From: Lineus longissimus
Taxonomy: Eukaryota > Nemertea > Pilidiophora > Heteronemertea > Lineidae
Assembly: GCF_910592395.1 (NCBI RefSeq)
Contig: NC_088308.1
Coordinates: 6,277,001 to 6,341,000 of the forward strand
Reading direction: 5' to 3'
Length of the DNA stretch: 64,000 nt
Position numbers and translations under genes: made by a program. Under the pieces are notes generated by a model. It saw nothing but the letters and a program-made list of their open reading frames with translations, had not been told where the DNA came from and ran no database searches. Within the stretch, counting starts at the first letter, position 1. The number at the start of each line of letters is the position of its first letter. This document shows positions 12,901 through 23,715 of this stretch, piece by piece.

Positions 12901-14643
12901 GTAAGGGACGGTTCATATTCCTACGTCTGTGGGGAGGTTAGCAATACATTTGAATAGGCGAAACAGGAATAGGCGAAACAGGAATTAGGCGAAACAGGAA
13001 GTAGGCCAATCAGGAATAGGCGAATAAGGAATTAGGCGAAACAGGAATAGGCGGAACAGGAATAGGCGGAACAGGAATAGGCGAAACAGGAATACACCGA
13101 CGGGCGTATATGCACACTGACCAGCCGAGACTCCTGAAGTTGTCTTTCTCGCTTTTCCAGCCTTGATGGAGACTTTGACTTCTCAAAGAGCAAACCTTTT
13201 CGAATTTTGGTGGAGTCGGACGGGACAGCAAGGTGGTTTCCAGGAGGAATCTTCCGCGTTCCATGTCCTTTAGATCTGACCTATTTCCCATTCGATGAGC
13301 AGAACTGTACGTTCATCTTATCGAGCTGGAGCTACAACGCCCTTGCTTTGAAATTACGGACGGTTACCGGGACTATGACGGTTGAGACGATGGTGTCACA
13401 GACGGAATGGGGTGTTGGTGAGGTTTCTATTCACGCCATGGACAGGCAACCAGATTTATCCACTGGTTTCCAAAACTCTGCATTCTCGTTCTTGTTTATC
13501 AGTTTGACATCGGCGAGAGATCCCATGTTTTATATCACGAACATTATCATACCTGCCATTATCATTTCTTTGCTGGTCCTGACCGTGTTTTTCCTACCCT
13601 GCGAGTCGGGAGAAAAGGTGTCACTGGGTGTGACGATTCTTTTGGCCTTCACAGTATTTCAGCTGGTTGTTGCAGAGACGTTACCACCTAACACCAAGGC
13701 GACACCTCTAGTCGGTAAGTGCTGCCAGTTATAAAACGACCGTGAAGCATGGGAAATATAGTGAAGCATGGGACGACAGTGGTTATCTATTAGTAAGCAG
13801 GGCCGTAGCTATGGGAAATAGTGAAAAATCGGACGACAGTCCGAGTGGCTAATGAGCTTGGCTTCTAGTAAGGCCGTTGCTACATGTATGGTTAATAGTG
13901 AAGCATGGGACGACAGTGGCCAAGCAGGGCTATTATAGCAGGGACGTAGCTATGGTAATGGATCACCGTGTGTGTCAACAGCTCTGTCGGTAACTGAGCT
14001 AAAAAAAGCCTTGATGAGCTATTTTCGTTATGCAAATTTTTCCGTCACGCATGATACATGTATCGCTTTCAATACTGTACATGTATGCATGTGTAGTTCA
14101 TTCTTTATTTTTATCAACTCTGTTTCAGTTATCTACCTGACAGTGCTGATGACAACGACGGCCATATCAACGGTGGTGTCCGTGATCGTCCTGAACCTCT
14201 ACCACATGCAGTCCGAGACCAGAATTCCAGGATGTGTGCGGGTTTTTATCTATGATGTCCTGGCCAAAATAATTTGTTACAGGACCTTCCATAGGCTGAA
14301 GTCTAGTGAAAACTTATCAGACCAGAGTGAAAGTGTTCCGGCAGATGACATGGACAAGACCAACTATATCAACAACATCTTAGGAGGTAAAGTCAAAAAT
14401 GAAGAGACGGAGATTATGATGGAAGGGAACAGCGATGGTGAAATCGCTGCCCTTCTCAAAGATATCGCCAATGTAGTGCAGAGAATGGATGAAAGGCGAC
14501 ATGAGCGCCATCTTGAAACGGAGATTCTGAGCGAATGGAAGGAAGCCGCCGATGTGGTTGACCGGTTCCTTATGTTAGTGTATTTCATTGCTGTTTTGTG
14601 TATCACTGTCGCTTTTCTACTAATCATATCGGGTGGAAAATAA
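9981..14643 (+). CDS. Nicotinic acetylcholine receptor-like subunit B (Cys-loop channel), six exons, 483 aa
   Basis: Exons: 9981-10071, 10252-10388, 11205-11249, 11745-11854, 13161-13714 and 14129-14643 (1452 nt, phases consistent). Exons 2, 3 and 4 are 137, 45 and 110 bp, identical in length to gene A, so the pair arose by tandem duplication. Features: signal peptide (IVLYYGILLLLIHV), ARPVRNAS, loop A LWIPDVGLVN, Cys-loop C163-C177 with FPFDEQN, TM1 from about residue 249, cation-type linker SGEKVSLGVT before TM2, TM3 (VIYLTVLMTTTAIS), a long acidic loop and TM4 (FLMLVYFIAVLCITVAFLL). Loop C lacks the adjacent cysteines of alpha subunits. Likely a partner or paralogue of gene A in a cation-selective pentamer. 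Intron 4 is occupied by a foldback transposon that ends 62 bp before exon 5. An alternative in-frame start at 9948 would add 11 residues. Confidence 0.9.
12035..13098 (+). mobile_element. Foldback/TU-like transposon, copy B
   Basis: A 1064-bp relative of copy A in intron 4 of receptor gene B: left end GGTTTATGCC plus 15-bp unit array, right inverse array ending AATACACC. The internal region is shared in large part with copy A (for example the stretch following CAATGTAGCTATAGGTATTC). The 8-bp target duplication has one mismatch: GACGGGAG (12027-12034) against GACGGGCG (13099-13106), suggesting an older insertion than copy A. Confidence 0.9.
13740..13960 (+). repeat. Imperfect tandem repeat in intron 5 of receptor gene B
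   Basis: The phrases GTGAAGCATGGGACGACAGT and AGCAGGGCCGTAGCTATGG recur in diverged form three to four times across this stretch, with irregular spacing of about 60-70 bp. It has no coding potential and lies wholly inside the intron. Confidence 0.6.
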
Positions 14644-14866
14644 CTGAAGTCACCAGCTGTGATAAAAAGTACCGGACGGGGATTCAGCTTTTCTGGGGAA
14701 AAACAGTTCAAATGATGAACTCTCCCTATGCATCAGGCATGCCACGAAAAGGAGGGAAGGTCCGTTCTGTAGTTGATTGCCTACATGAGATCTTCCACTG
14801 ACTCGATCAGATTAACGGGGCTATCGAAAAAATCTTCGTGGGGGTAATATTCACATTCTGGTGAGT

Positions 14867-14993
14867 TCTGGTGTAAACGTATTTGAGTGTTTCCGTTTCC
14901 TGTTTTTATGACTGTTTTCCCTCATTGGTTGGGAATGCGGAGTGACAGATTGGCATGTTTCTCTGTTTCCCCCTCAGTTGGGACTTTGGAAGG
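14867..14993 (+). repeat. Dispersed repeat (GGTGTAA...GAGTGTTTCCGTTTCC family), copy 1
   Basis: This segment begins GGTGTAAACG, then GAGTGTTTCCGTTTCC, TTTTCCCTCATTG and later GTTTCTCTGTTTCCCC. The same ordered blocks appear on the minus strand at 28676-28800, and weaker at 17382-17455 (minus) and 23196-23275 (plus). It looks like a short interspersed or MITE-like family; ends and target duplications are not clear. Confidence 0.55.
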
Positions 14994-15118
14994 TTACTTT
15001 TGAACTATTGTACTTTTGCATAAGTGCACTCAACATTGCCGCCGGACATGTATATCACAACTTTGAATAATCGATGTTGTATTCGTATACGTAGTCTATC
15101 GTTGTATTTCAATTCTAA

Positions 15119-15124
15119 AATAAA
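15119..15124 (+). promoter_or_regulatory. Candidate polyadenylation signal AATAAA for receptor gene B
   Basis: AATAAA lies ~475 bp after the stop codon of receptor gene B, followed by a T-rich stretch. It is the first canonical signal I noticed downstream on this strand. Confidence 0.4.
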
Positions 15125-15581
15125 AACCTTTTATTCACGCGAGTTAAACTGTTTTTATGTCACGTATGTTTAGCTGATGCAGCACGTACAGTCAAGAACG
15201 GTGTTTCGTACTTGTCACGCACCATGCATCAGCATGCCGGCGGAGAAGTTTGAAATATCCTAGGATGGTATGTTGGGGAAACAAAGAATTCTATCATGCG
15301 CTTTAATCTCTAAGCTTTTGCCGGTCATGGCCTCAACAGAACCCTATAAGATAATCTGTCAGAAAACAATAGGGTCGGACACTTTTCCAGGTGGTCATTT
15401 TCTACTTCTACACGAACTTCAAGGAATGTACTGCCTGTAGGCTCGCCTGCTAGTAGGGTCTTGGAGTTGACACGCGTATATCAGCGTACGGGGGTGTTCA
15501 TTGAGAAAAAAGATAATCACAGCACAAGAGAGAAACATTTTCGTGATAGACAGCAAGAAATGGTTTCATATAGATCTTTTT

Positions 15582-15632
15582 AGCTCACCTCTTAGCAGAG
15601 GTGAGCTTATCCCATACCGTGGCGTCCGTCGT

Positions 15633-15673
<41 letters not shown>

Positions 15674-16715
15674 CGTCGTCGTCCGTCGTCCGTTAGCAGG
15701 GCACGTTTCGTAACTGTTAGAGCTATTGAGTTGAAACTTAGTACACATGTACCCTTATGTAATGACACCTTGGAGACCAAGTTTCGGTCCGATTCGTTTC
15801 ATGGTTTGGCCACCAGGGGGCCAAACGTTAAAAGTGAAAATATGCAATATCTCCCTTAATAGTAGTCGGGAAATTTTGAAAAAAATATGGTAGGTACTTC
15901 TAGCAAAGGTGCATCATATATCCTCCGGGTTTTTGATTTGACCTCCTTTTCAAGGTCACAGAGGTCAAATGGTGTAAATTGGCCGTTAGGATGTAACGAT
16001 GGCACGTTTCTAACTGCAATGACTATTGATACCAAATTTGGTACACATTTACCCCTTAGTCAGGTAATCTCAGGGACCGAAGTTTGGTCCAATATGATTC
16101 ACCACTTGACCACCAGGGGGCAAAATCCAAAAACCTTAAAAATGTGATTATTCCTTAACTTCTTACCCGATTGCCACCAATTTGATATCATGGGTACATC
16201 TAACCACCATACAGTATATGTCACACAAGTTTTTAATTTGACCTTCTTGTCAAGGTCACAGAGGTCAAATGGCGTAAATTCGCCGTCAGGCCGTAACTAT
16301 GGCACGTTTCTTAACTGCAATGACTATTGATCACAAATTAAGTACACATGTACCCCTTGGTCAGGTGATCTCAGGTACCGAAATTTGGTGCGATCTGATT
16401 TGCCGTTTGGCCTCCAGGGAGGGGGCCAAATCCTAAATTCTTCAAAATGCCATTATTCCTAGTAATGACTTGCCCGATTGGCACCAATTTTATATCATAG
16501 GTACATCTAATTCTAACAACCATTCAATGTGTCACCCGGGTCTTCTTTGATTTGACCTACTTTTCAAGGTCACAGAGGTCGAATGTACTGTAAATTGGCC
16601 ATTTTGGGGAAATTGTAATTGCTTGGACTTACATCAAACCTAACACTACATGACACAATACCATGCTCTTTATCCATCTTTCCTCCACATGAGGTGAGCA
16701 CAATGGCCCTGGCCA
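15582..16715 (+). mobile_element. Non-autonomous repeat element with GTC microsatellite and three ~300-bp internal repeats
   Basis: The element opens with a hairpin AGCTCACCT...AGGTGAGCT, then a GTC-rich microsatellite (about 15627-15692), then three units starting GGCACGTTTC at 15700, 16001 and 16301 (period ~300 bp). Each unit contains CAAGGTCACAGAGGTC and CACCAGGGGG-type phrases. It ends near GAGGTGAGCACAATGGCC, an inverted match to the opening. No coding frame spans it. Similar AGCTCACC/GTCCGTCGTC elements are, from memory, widespread in marine invertebrate genomes. Confidence 0.7.
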
Positions 16716-17080
16716 TTTCATTTTAAATCATGACAACGAACGACACCAAACTAATGATTTTTTGTCGCAACAGTTGAAGATATTCTTGTCTATCGGATGA
16801 GTGTATACCACAGTTGTAGCAACATATCTTGATCGTTTGGTTCAATCAGATTAATCGGTGACTAGCCACCATGATTTAATTAGCTAGTCCTCGGCATCAT
16901 GCTATCAACAACGTGAATCCAATGGCGCGCTCAGGTTGCCATGGTAATGTTATACACCGGAGAACCTTCCTTCAACGTTGTATGCAGCTACAGACGCCTC
17001 GCGAGAAGAGAGCGGGGATGCTGGGGATCGGATGCCATGTGACTCCGCTTGATGGTATAAACATGGATCCCCTCCTGCAG

Positions 17081-17165
17081 TTCACGGCTAAAGAGTGTAA
17101 TAACGCTTAGGGAGCTTCGGCGCTACCACCTGAAGGTATCTAAGGATAAGTTTTACTATCGCGAG
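17081..17165 (+). CDS. Orphan exon candidate
   Basis: Acceptor CCCTCCTGCAG precedes an 85-bp open stretch ending at a perfect donor GAG|GTAAGT (17166). The frame ending in phase 0 reads LRELRRYHLKVSKDKFYYRE, which looks like coding rather than random sequence. I found no partner exon and cannot name a family; it may be a relic or an exon of a gene with very long introns. Confidence 0.25.
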
Positions 17166-17381
17166 GTAAGTTTATAGCTTTCGAATTGATCAATCATATG
17201 TAGCGCTTGTATACCAGTGTAACATCTGTGATTGTTTCCCATTATTTCTGTGTTTTCATACAATATTAGAGTCAACAGCCTTAACTCTATAGACAGCTCT
17301 TAGAGTAACCAGACTGGTTATTCTAAGGACAGCTAGAATCGCTACATCTTTTCAACACACAAAAGCGCGTCAATCCGTCGT

Positions 17382-17455
17382 TCAGCGTTCCCAAACAATG
17401 AGGGGAACACTCGGTTACTGAAGCACTGAAAGACAAGTAACACAACGCTACACCG
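17382..17455 (-). repeat. Dispersed repeat family, copy 2 (diverged)
   Basis: Read on the minus strand it begins GGTGTAGCGT and contains GAGTGTTCCCCTCATTGTTT, matching the block order of the copies at 14867 and 28676 with many changes. Confidence 0.35.
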
Positions 17456-17807
17456 GTCGTTTTTCGTTTTTCCTTGGTCGAGGTTATTGCTGACCGCTCT
17501 TAGCAATTTAGGCAGTGTGGTATCAAATGCACACAGGATGAAATCAATAAATCAATGTATTTCACTGGCAATGATAAGTCACAGTTAGTAAGCTGTGCAC
17601 TGCCTGTCTAAACGTGAAGCACAGCACTTTATAATTGTGCAGTTAACAGTTGGGGAGTCATTCATAATTTTTGACATTTTCCAAAGAATAAGATGTTCAA
17701 AACATACTAAGAGGGGCACATAGTTAAACATGTACGGTGGCTGGGGAATGACAGTACATGGTGTGTTTTTTAAAGATCGAGATAATAAGTCAGTCGATTC
17801 AGATATT

Positions 17808-17925
17808 GGGTGATATGAATAAACACTAGTAAATGCTTTTACTTCTATTTTGTACAGAAATGCCTAGTGTAAATGTACGTGAAGTTTTAAGTAAAAGCAT
17901 TTCCTAGTCTTTATTCATATCACCC
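17808..17925. repeat. Long hairpin: 37-bp inverted repeat with ~44-bp loop
   Basis: The left arm 17808-17844 (GGGTGATATGAATAAA...AAATGCTTTTACTT) is the inverted complement of 17889-17925 with two mismatches. GATCGAGA-type phrases lie just outside both arms. This may be a small MITE or a transcribed hairpin; I see no target duplication. Confidence 0.75.
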
Positions 17926-20900
17926 ATTATCTCGATCGATCGAGATCGAGATATATGTACATGCATTCAAATGAAAAAGATATTTCATATTTTAAAACAA
18001 TCATGTGATGTCCTTTTCAAGCCACCGCAGGCACATGATGCTGTTGTGGAGATCCACTCACTTTAAGATCAAGAGACCGGCAATAGCTTCAGCAATAACT
18101 CCATACCATGATGATGTCCTATGGCCAAATTTAGCTCGATCGATTCAGCCGTATGTTTGCTTGCTCAGTCTTTTAAAAGTGGACAGTTTAGCTTTGGTTG
18201 ATTTCTTTAAGGCTTTAGCTGCTGATTGAGCAACTGATGATGAAACGATGGTCAATTGCTGAAGGATATAACCCGGGTATCAGTAGCACAGTATAAGGCG
18301 GAGATGTTTTGCACTAAAAACAATAGAAATCTGGCTCGTTCTACCACTAGAGGGACGGGAATAAGTTAACACAATTTTGCATTTGATTTATACCCTATCA
18401 CAAGGTCATCGCTGGAATCGTCGACCTACCGCCCTCCAAACAGAGGCGGGGCCTCCGTCTGTGTCTGCGCAGTTAACAAGTATGTATAGGTTCGAATGTC
18501 ATTACGGTAAAAACAGTGTCTTAGGCAGCCTTGGCTGACCAAGTACTCGTTTCAGCAATGTTTGCTCTCATTCTAAGGAGCGTACGCGACCAGAGTAATG
18601 ATGTTGAGGGGTATAGTTCTACCGAGTCAGACAATATGAGAATTACCCGTGATGCAAAACGAGGCAATCTCATACTCTCAGGGAGTTTACTATAAATGTT
18701 CAAATTGTTGGTGTCATAATTCTGCGTGTCCGCCGGTATCCTTCGCCATGTGGACACGCAGTTTTAATAAATCCTTGGGCTGTCCTCGCAGTGAATTAGG
18801 AATATTACGTCTGAAGATTAGAATTTTTCAGATCGAATGTATCTACATGTAATTTGAATCAATTTATTTACAAAATGATTATCTGTCACCTGGATGATAT
18901 TTGACATGACAAGGATAGAGATGCCTCGGGGGAAGAACAATGTTCACATGCAGTCTCACATTGTCTCAATATCATCCATAAGCGTGGCTATATATGGTCA
19001 AAGTCGCGCATCCATGTTTTGCAGCTCCGGGCAATCGCTTTATAATTCAACATTTCTTGGCGTACAATCAAATTGTATCTGGCAATGACTGTGTAACGTT
19101 TTTGGCTGTACAGCAAATCTCAATGTTGCTTTACCATATGATCAAGAATACTAGTATAGAGAAACGCGTCTTAACACCAGCGCCAGTGAAATTTATCTAC
19201 GTGTGGGCGATACGCCAAATCCGATGTATAGTGACAAACATGTTTTGAACTTGGCGGGTTTCCATCTGACAGCTCTAAAAGAAGTTGGTAAAACTCGGAC
19301 AATATTCAATTCAACAAAATTGTTGTATTCAGCGTTATCGCTTTATTGAGGTATGCCATTCTTTTCAGCTTAATACAGCGATTGCAGCTAAAACCACATG
19401 AAACCTACGGCGAATAGTCGTTGTTCAGAGCTGCGCAGCTGAAAACAACGATAATTCTGGCGTCTATATCTGATTTTTAAAGATTTAAAAAAAAAAGATT
19501 TTTACATGTACCATCGTTGGAAAAACGCATCTATCCGGCGCTTGCTGACACTGTCCGAATCCCCACACTCTTTTCCCCAAATACTAGTACATGTAATAAA
19601 ATGAAACGAGAGGGCGCGAGTTAGGGTTGTAGACATATTTTTTACCATTTTCATATTTCATCACGTGCAAAGATGTAGCCCCTGTCTGATTTGACTATGA
19701 CGGGTAGTTAATCGAAGATAGTATGATACGATAACCTTTCACAATGAGAACTCTTGATTAAGCTATAAGATTTCACCGCGATGCATCTTCATCGAAACGT
19801 CTCGACGAAATCGAATAGTAATTATCGATTGCTTATTTTGTCAATATTTTATCCAGTTTTGCTTACGTGGCATTTACCGGCGACTATATACAAAACGGCG
19901 AGGTCGTGTTTCCATGCACAGTTACACAGAGAGTCATGATGTTTATCATGTTGCGCAGGCACTAGAAGTATCCAGTTGTGCCTTCAGGTAAAATGACATC
20001 AGAACAACAATGTTGGCATGCCAACATATATGTTGCCACGTGGGATGCCATTTTAATTCTGTCATCACAAGGACCCCGGTCTTGGTCAGAGATCAAACTT
20101 TGGTTGCACAGATAGGAATCGGGATGCAAATCATGCGAAGCTCACCTCACGTAAAATATTCGTGAAAAGTAAAAAATGTCGGATGATATCAATGCGATTG
20201 GAGGGGGCCAAAAAGTACCGGTAAATAATTAGAAAATAATCGACGTTTCCAGCAGGTACGTTATTCATAGAGAAAGTCAATCATGGAATGTTTATGCATG
20301 TAGCATATAATGAAGTGACTATGCCTATAAAAAGAGTAGGTCATACTTTTGCTGTGAGTCTTAGACTATACTCAAAGTAAAAATCAGCTGCCATGGTTAC
20401 CTTAAATGAAAGAAGAGAGTAGATACAATCATGTGACTTGATAGTGCATATTTAGAAATTTCTAATCTCGAATGTCACACAAGACATTGGAGATGATGAA
20501 TGTTATCGACATTGCTGTCTACAATCTGGTATTTGCTGAATCATACATCGCCCGGCCAGTCTGTCAAAATCGCTCTCCGGGTAGCCGGACAGGTGAAACT
20601 AGTTACTCATGAAATGGGAGATCGGTGTTCCATCTCCACGGAAATGAGTTATCGAAAAAAGCTTTGCTATTCGGCAGTCGGGAAAGCAGTCTCGTTCGTG
20701 TTGTTAACCGTAGCAGAACTGATTGACTCGAAGTTTGTCGAAGCGTGGGCCATGAAGAAATTCAGAAGGAGTTCGTATTACTATTACTATTTATCAATGG
20801 TGTCATTTTCCTTGATGGCAAGGTTCTAGTTAAATAATCTCCATATCCTAAGGTTATAGCTAAGGTTAAAGGTTTAACGTAAATTTCACTGAATGCAAAG

Positions 20901-23195
20901 AAACCGTTGAAACCAAAAGTAACCGTTGACACCTGGATTGGAAGTTTGGCGAAGACTATTTACCTTACATCTAGCTAACTCCTGGACCTATAGCATGTGT
21001 GTGAGCAATTCGAAATGGATGAAAATGTGTCAATCAACATTAAATTGTTGAGAATAAGCTCTTATGGTGAAGATCAAACAATGTACATGTACAGAAAATA
21101 CTACATTGTAAGATACAGAAGTGACTTGGTTGGTGGTTTCCATGGAAATATGTATATCTAACGCCACAAAACACAGCGTCATAAATTTAATCATCCTTTG
21201 AAATATTGCTACGCTAACGTTGGCTAGATTTTTAAAAACCTTTCTTGACTGTAAAGGACATCGCAGATGTTATGATTACATGTAAATCCGTATATAATTT
21301 TCGACGGGCCATCATAGAATTTATACATGTATCTGAATAAGTGAACTGTTCTATACGTGTTTTCCGAATTCTGAACTGAAGAGAGTTATTGTTATGGATT
21401 TAACCTTTGACCATATTGCCAGCATAGAATCTACGGATGGAAGATCCGATGTAGATTCTACCATTCTACCATGGACCATCATAAATTCTACGGTATAATA
21501 GAAACGTTTCCCTGTGAGCTGTTAGTTCGCTTTCAGTTGTCTTATAACCAACACCATGATCTACATACCAATGTATATAATCTGAACATTACCTCTATAC
21601 AACCGGCAACTGCTGCGGTAATTTTACCAACAACAAATTTGAGATTATCTTCGTTACTTGAGTCCTTGGATTTGGTTTCTTGGCACGAAGATTTGTTTTA
21701 GGATTCCAGTATTCAACCTGGCTATGTGGTGTTGATCTTCGAGAGTATAATTACCGTATCGACGCGTTTAAGCCGGCTGGGGGTGGGGGGGGGGGGGTGG
21801 ATACATGTAACACACCGATGCATGTTTATATTTGTTTTCTTTTGGGTACCAGTTACGATATGTTTGTTATAAAGAAAGTTGAGTGCTAATTACCTCCCAT
21901 CCTCATATTCCAGGGTCAACGACGTGATTCACCATTGTTACAACGTCACGTCTAGAATCTATCCTCCGCATCATATACATGTATGCGATATCTGAGGATT
22001 AAAAATTAAATTTTCATGACAAACTTAATCAAGAATCCCGACAACACGACATTATTGTATCTAAATGTCACATTAAGATACGACCGTGTCAACTGTTCGG
22101 CTGCAGTGTACGTAAACTGTGTGTAGCGTTGTGCTAACATTGAGCCGGCTATTTTTAGTGTAGATATCATCGTTCTTATTACGGCCCTTTTCGTCATGTC
22201 CATGTTGTACAAATGTCAACAAGTATGTTTAAACAATATCTTTGCGTATTATCATTGGACCAATCGACTCGGTGGGACGGTGACGAGTCGTTCCAAATCA
22301 GCTGTTCTATGACCACATGGATATCATTGGAATTGCTCGGGAGACACGCCTATTTTTGTCATTGGATAAGCTGTGGTCACACACACTCCATTGACACTGC
22401 CCAGGAGACGCCTTGGTTCCGGCCAACGTGGCCATGCTGATTCAGCTAAAGGGTTCTGCTGGCGTGGAAGTATATCACAATTTTTACACTCGCGGCTCGG
22501 TTGCAACACACTATTCTTAGTACCAGTGGAAATGAACTCTTGCGCAGTCCAATCCTCAGTCGTCATTAAGACTAGATTACCATTCATAGGCTCGGCTTAA
22601 CTAGTTCTCAATACTATGATACTATGATGTGATTTACAACTTTGCGGAAATACGTCCGTTTTTAATTGTTGATCACAAATGTAAAGCTCAAATTTTCCAT
22701 TTTTTGATTAGATTTATCATAAAATCGCTGAATGTAAACCATCGCGACCGCGAAAATGTTCATGTTGTGACGTCATCAACGAAAACGGCATTGAAGCGAG
22801 CCGTCCGGGCGGGATTAAACCATCAATTTCTAGAAAATGTGCATTTCGATTCGAAAACCTTACCGATTTATGAGAAAGTGACGTAGTCATTTGTCAAAAA
22901 CAGCTAAAACATTATATGGTGAAATTTGACACGAGTTACCCTTTAAGTTTCTATTGGGACCTCAACGATAGTCTCTAAATCTTGAGAAATACAGATGAGA
23001 TAATTAAAGGAACTTCACTATTTATAACAATGGATTATTCGCATCAATCGTTGCGCTCACATTGGCGTTTCCCGCCGACATCTTACCAGCAGCAAGCAGT
23101 GTCTCTACTTTGAGGCTACCATCCCCCCAACCACAACGAGTCAAGCTATATCCATTTCCATCCGCGCCACAAAACGCTCCACCAGGCAGACATCG

Positions 23196-23275
23196 TCCAG
23201 GTGTAATGTTTTGAGTGTTTCTGTTTCTTTCTGTTTCCTCTCATTATTTCGGGAGCGCTGATTTCAGATTGACTA
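23196..23275 (+). repeat. Dispersed repeat family, copy 3 (diverged)
   Basis: It begins GGTGTAATGTTTTGAGTGTT and continues TCTGTTTC and CCTCTCATTATTTCGGGA, the same block order as the copy at 14867, but shorter and more diverged. Confidence 0.4.
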
Positions 23276-23715
23276 GCTACTCTACTCTTCCTATGTGTAC
23301 CCGTCCCTATTGATGTCAAATTCTCTCTTTCTGTCTGTTGTGAATATTGAAACACGGAACATTAAAAACGTAACAACGGCAGCATCAATATTTCAAGGTA
23401 AACCCACTTACATGTAGCGATTGACAGTATATATTGATGGGGAATATGGTGACGGGAAAGATGCTTACTACATGTGCAGCAGTATACGTATATCCAGTCA
23501 TTGTCGTTTTTGTTCTTTTCAGATCAACAAACCTGATGACTGGTGCTAGCTGTTTTACGATTGAAAGTCGTGCGTTGTTGGAGAGTACGATGAAAAGCGG
23601 GTGTGAACGAGAGGATCGATACTCAAGCATATTCCTATGAATTACGATAACGCCTTGCGAGGATTTATTTCATCGCTAATAGCCTCTTTGTATTGTAACC
23701 ACTCAATCTGCCGCC

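Larger units (their letters stand above)
16716..23715. other. Gene-poor region
   Basis: Apart from the orphan exon candidate (17081-17165), the hairpin (17808-17925), the dispersed repeats (17382-17455 and 23196-23275) and a G-run at about 21779-21797, I see no gene here. Open frames are short and lack motifs; the longest ATG frame (20500-20829, 109 codons) has no recognisable feature. Confidence 0.5.

Noticed and set aside
15566-15748. Poly-Asp and poly-Ser frames
   Set aside because: They are products of the GTC microsatellite inside a repeat element.
20500-20829. 109-codon ATG frame
   Set aside because: No domain, no splice or promoter support; a frame this long is not surprising in 64 kb.
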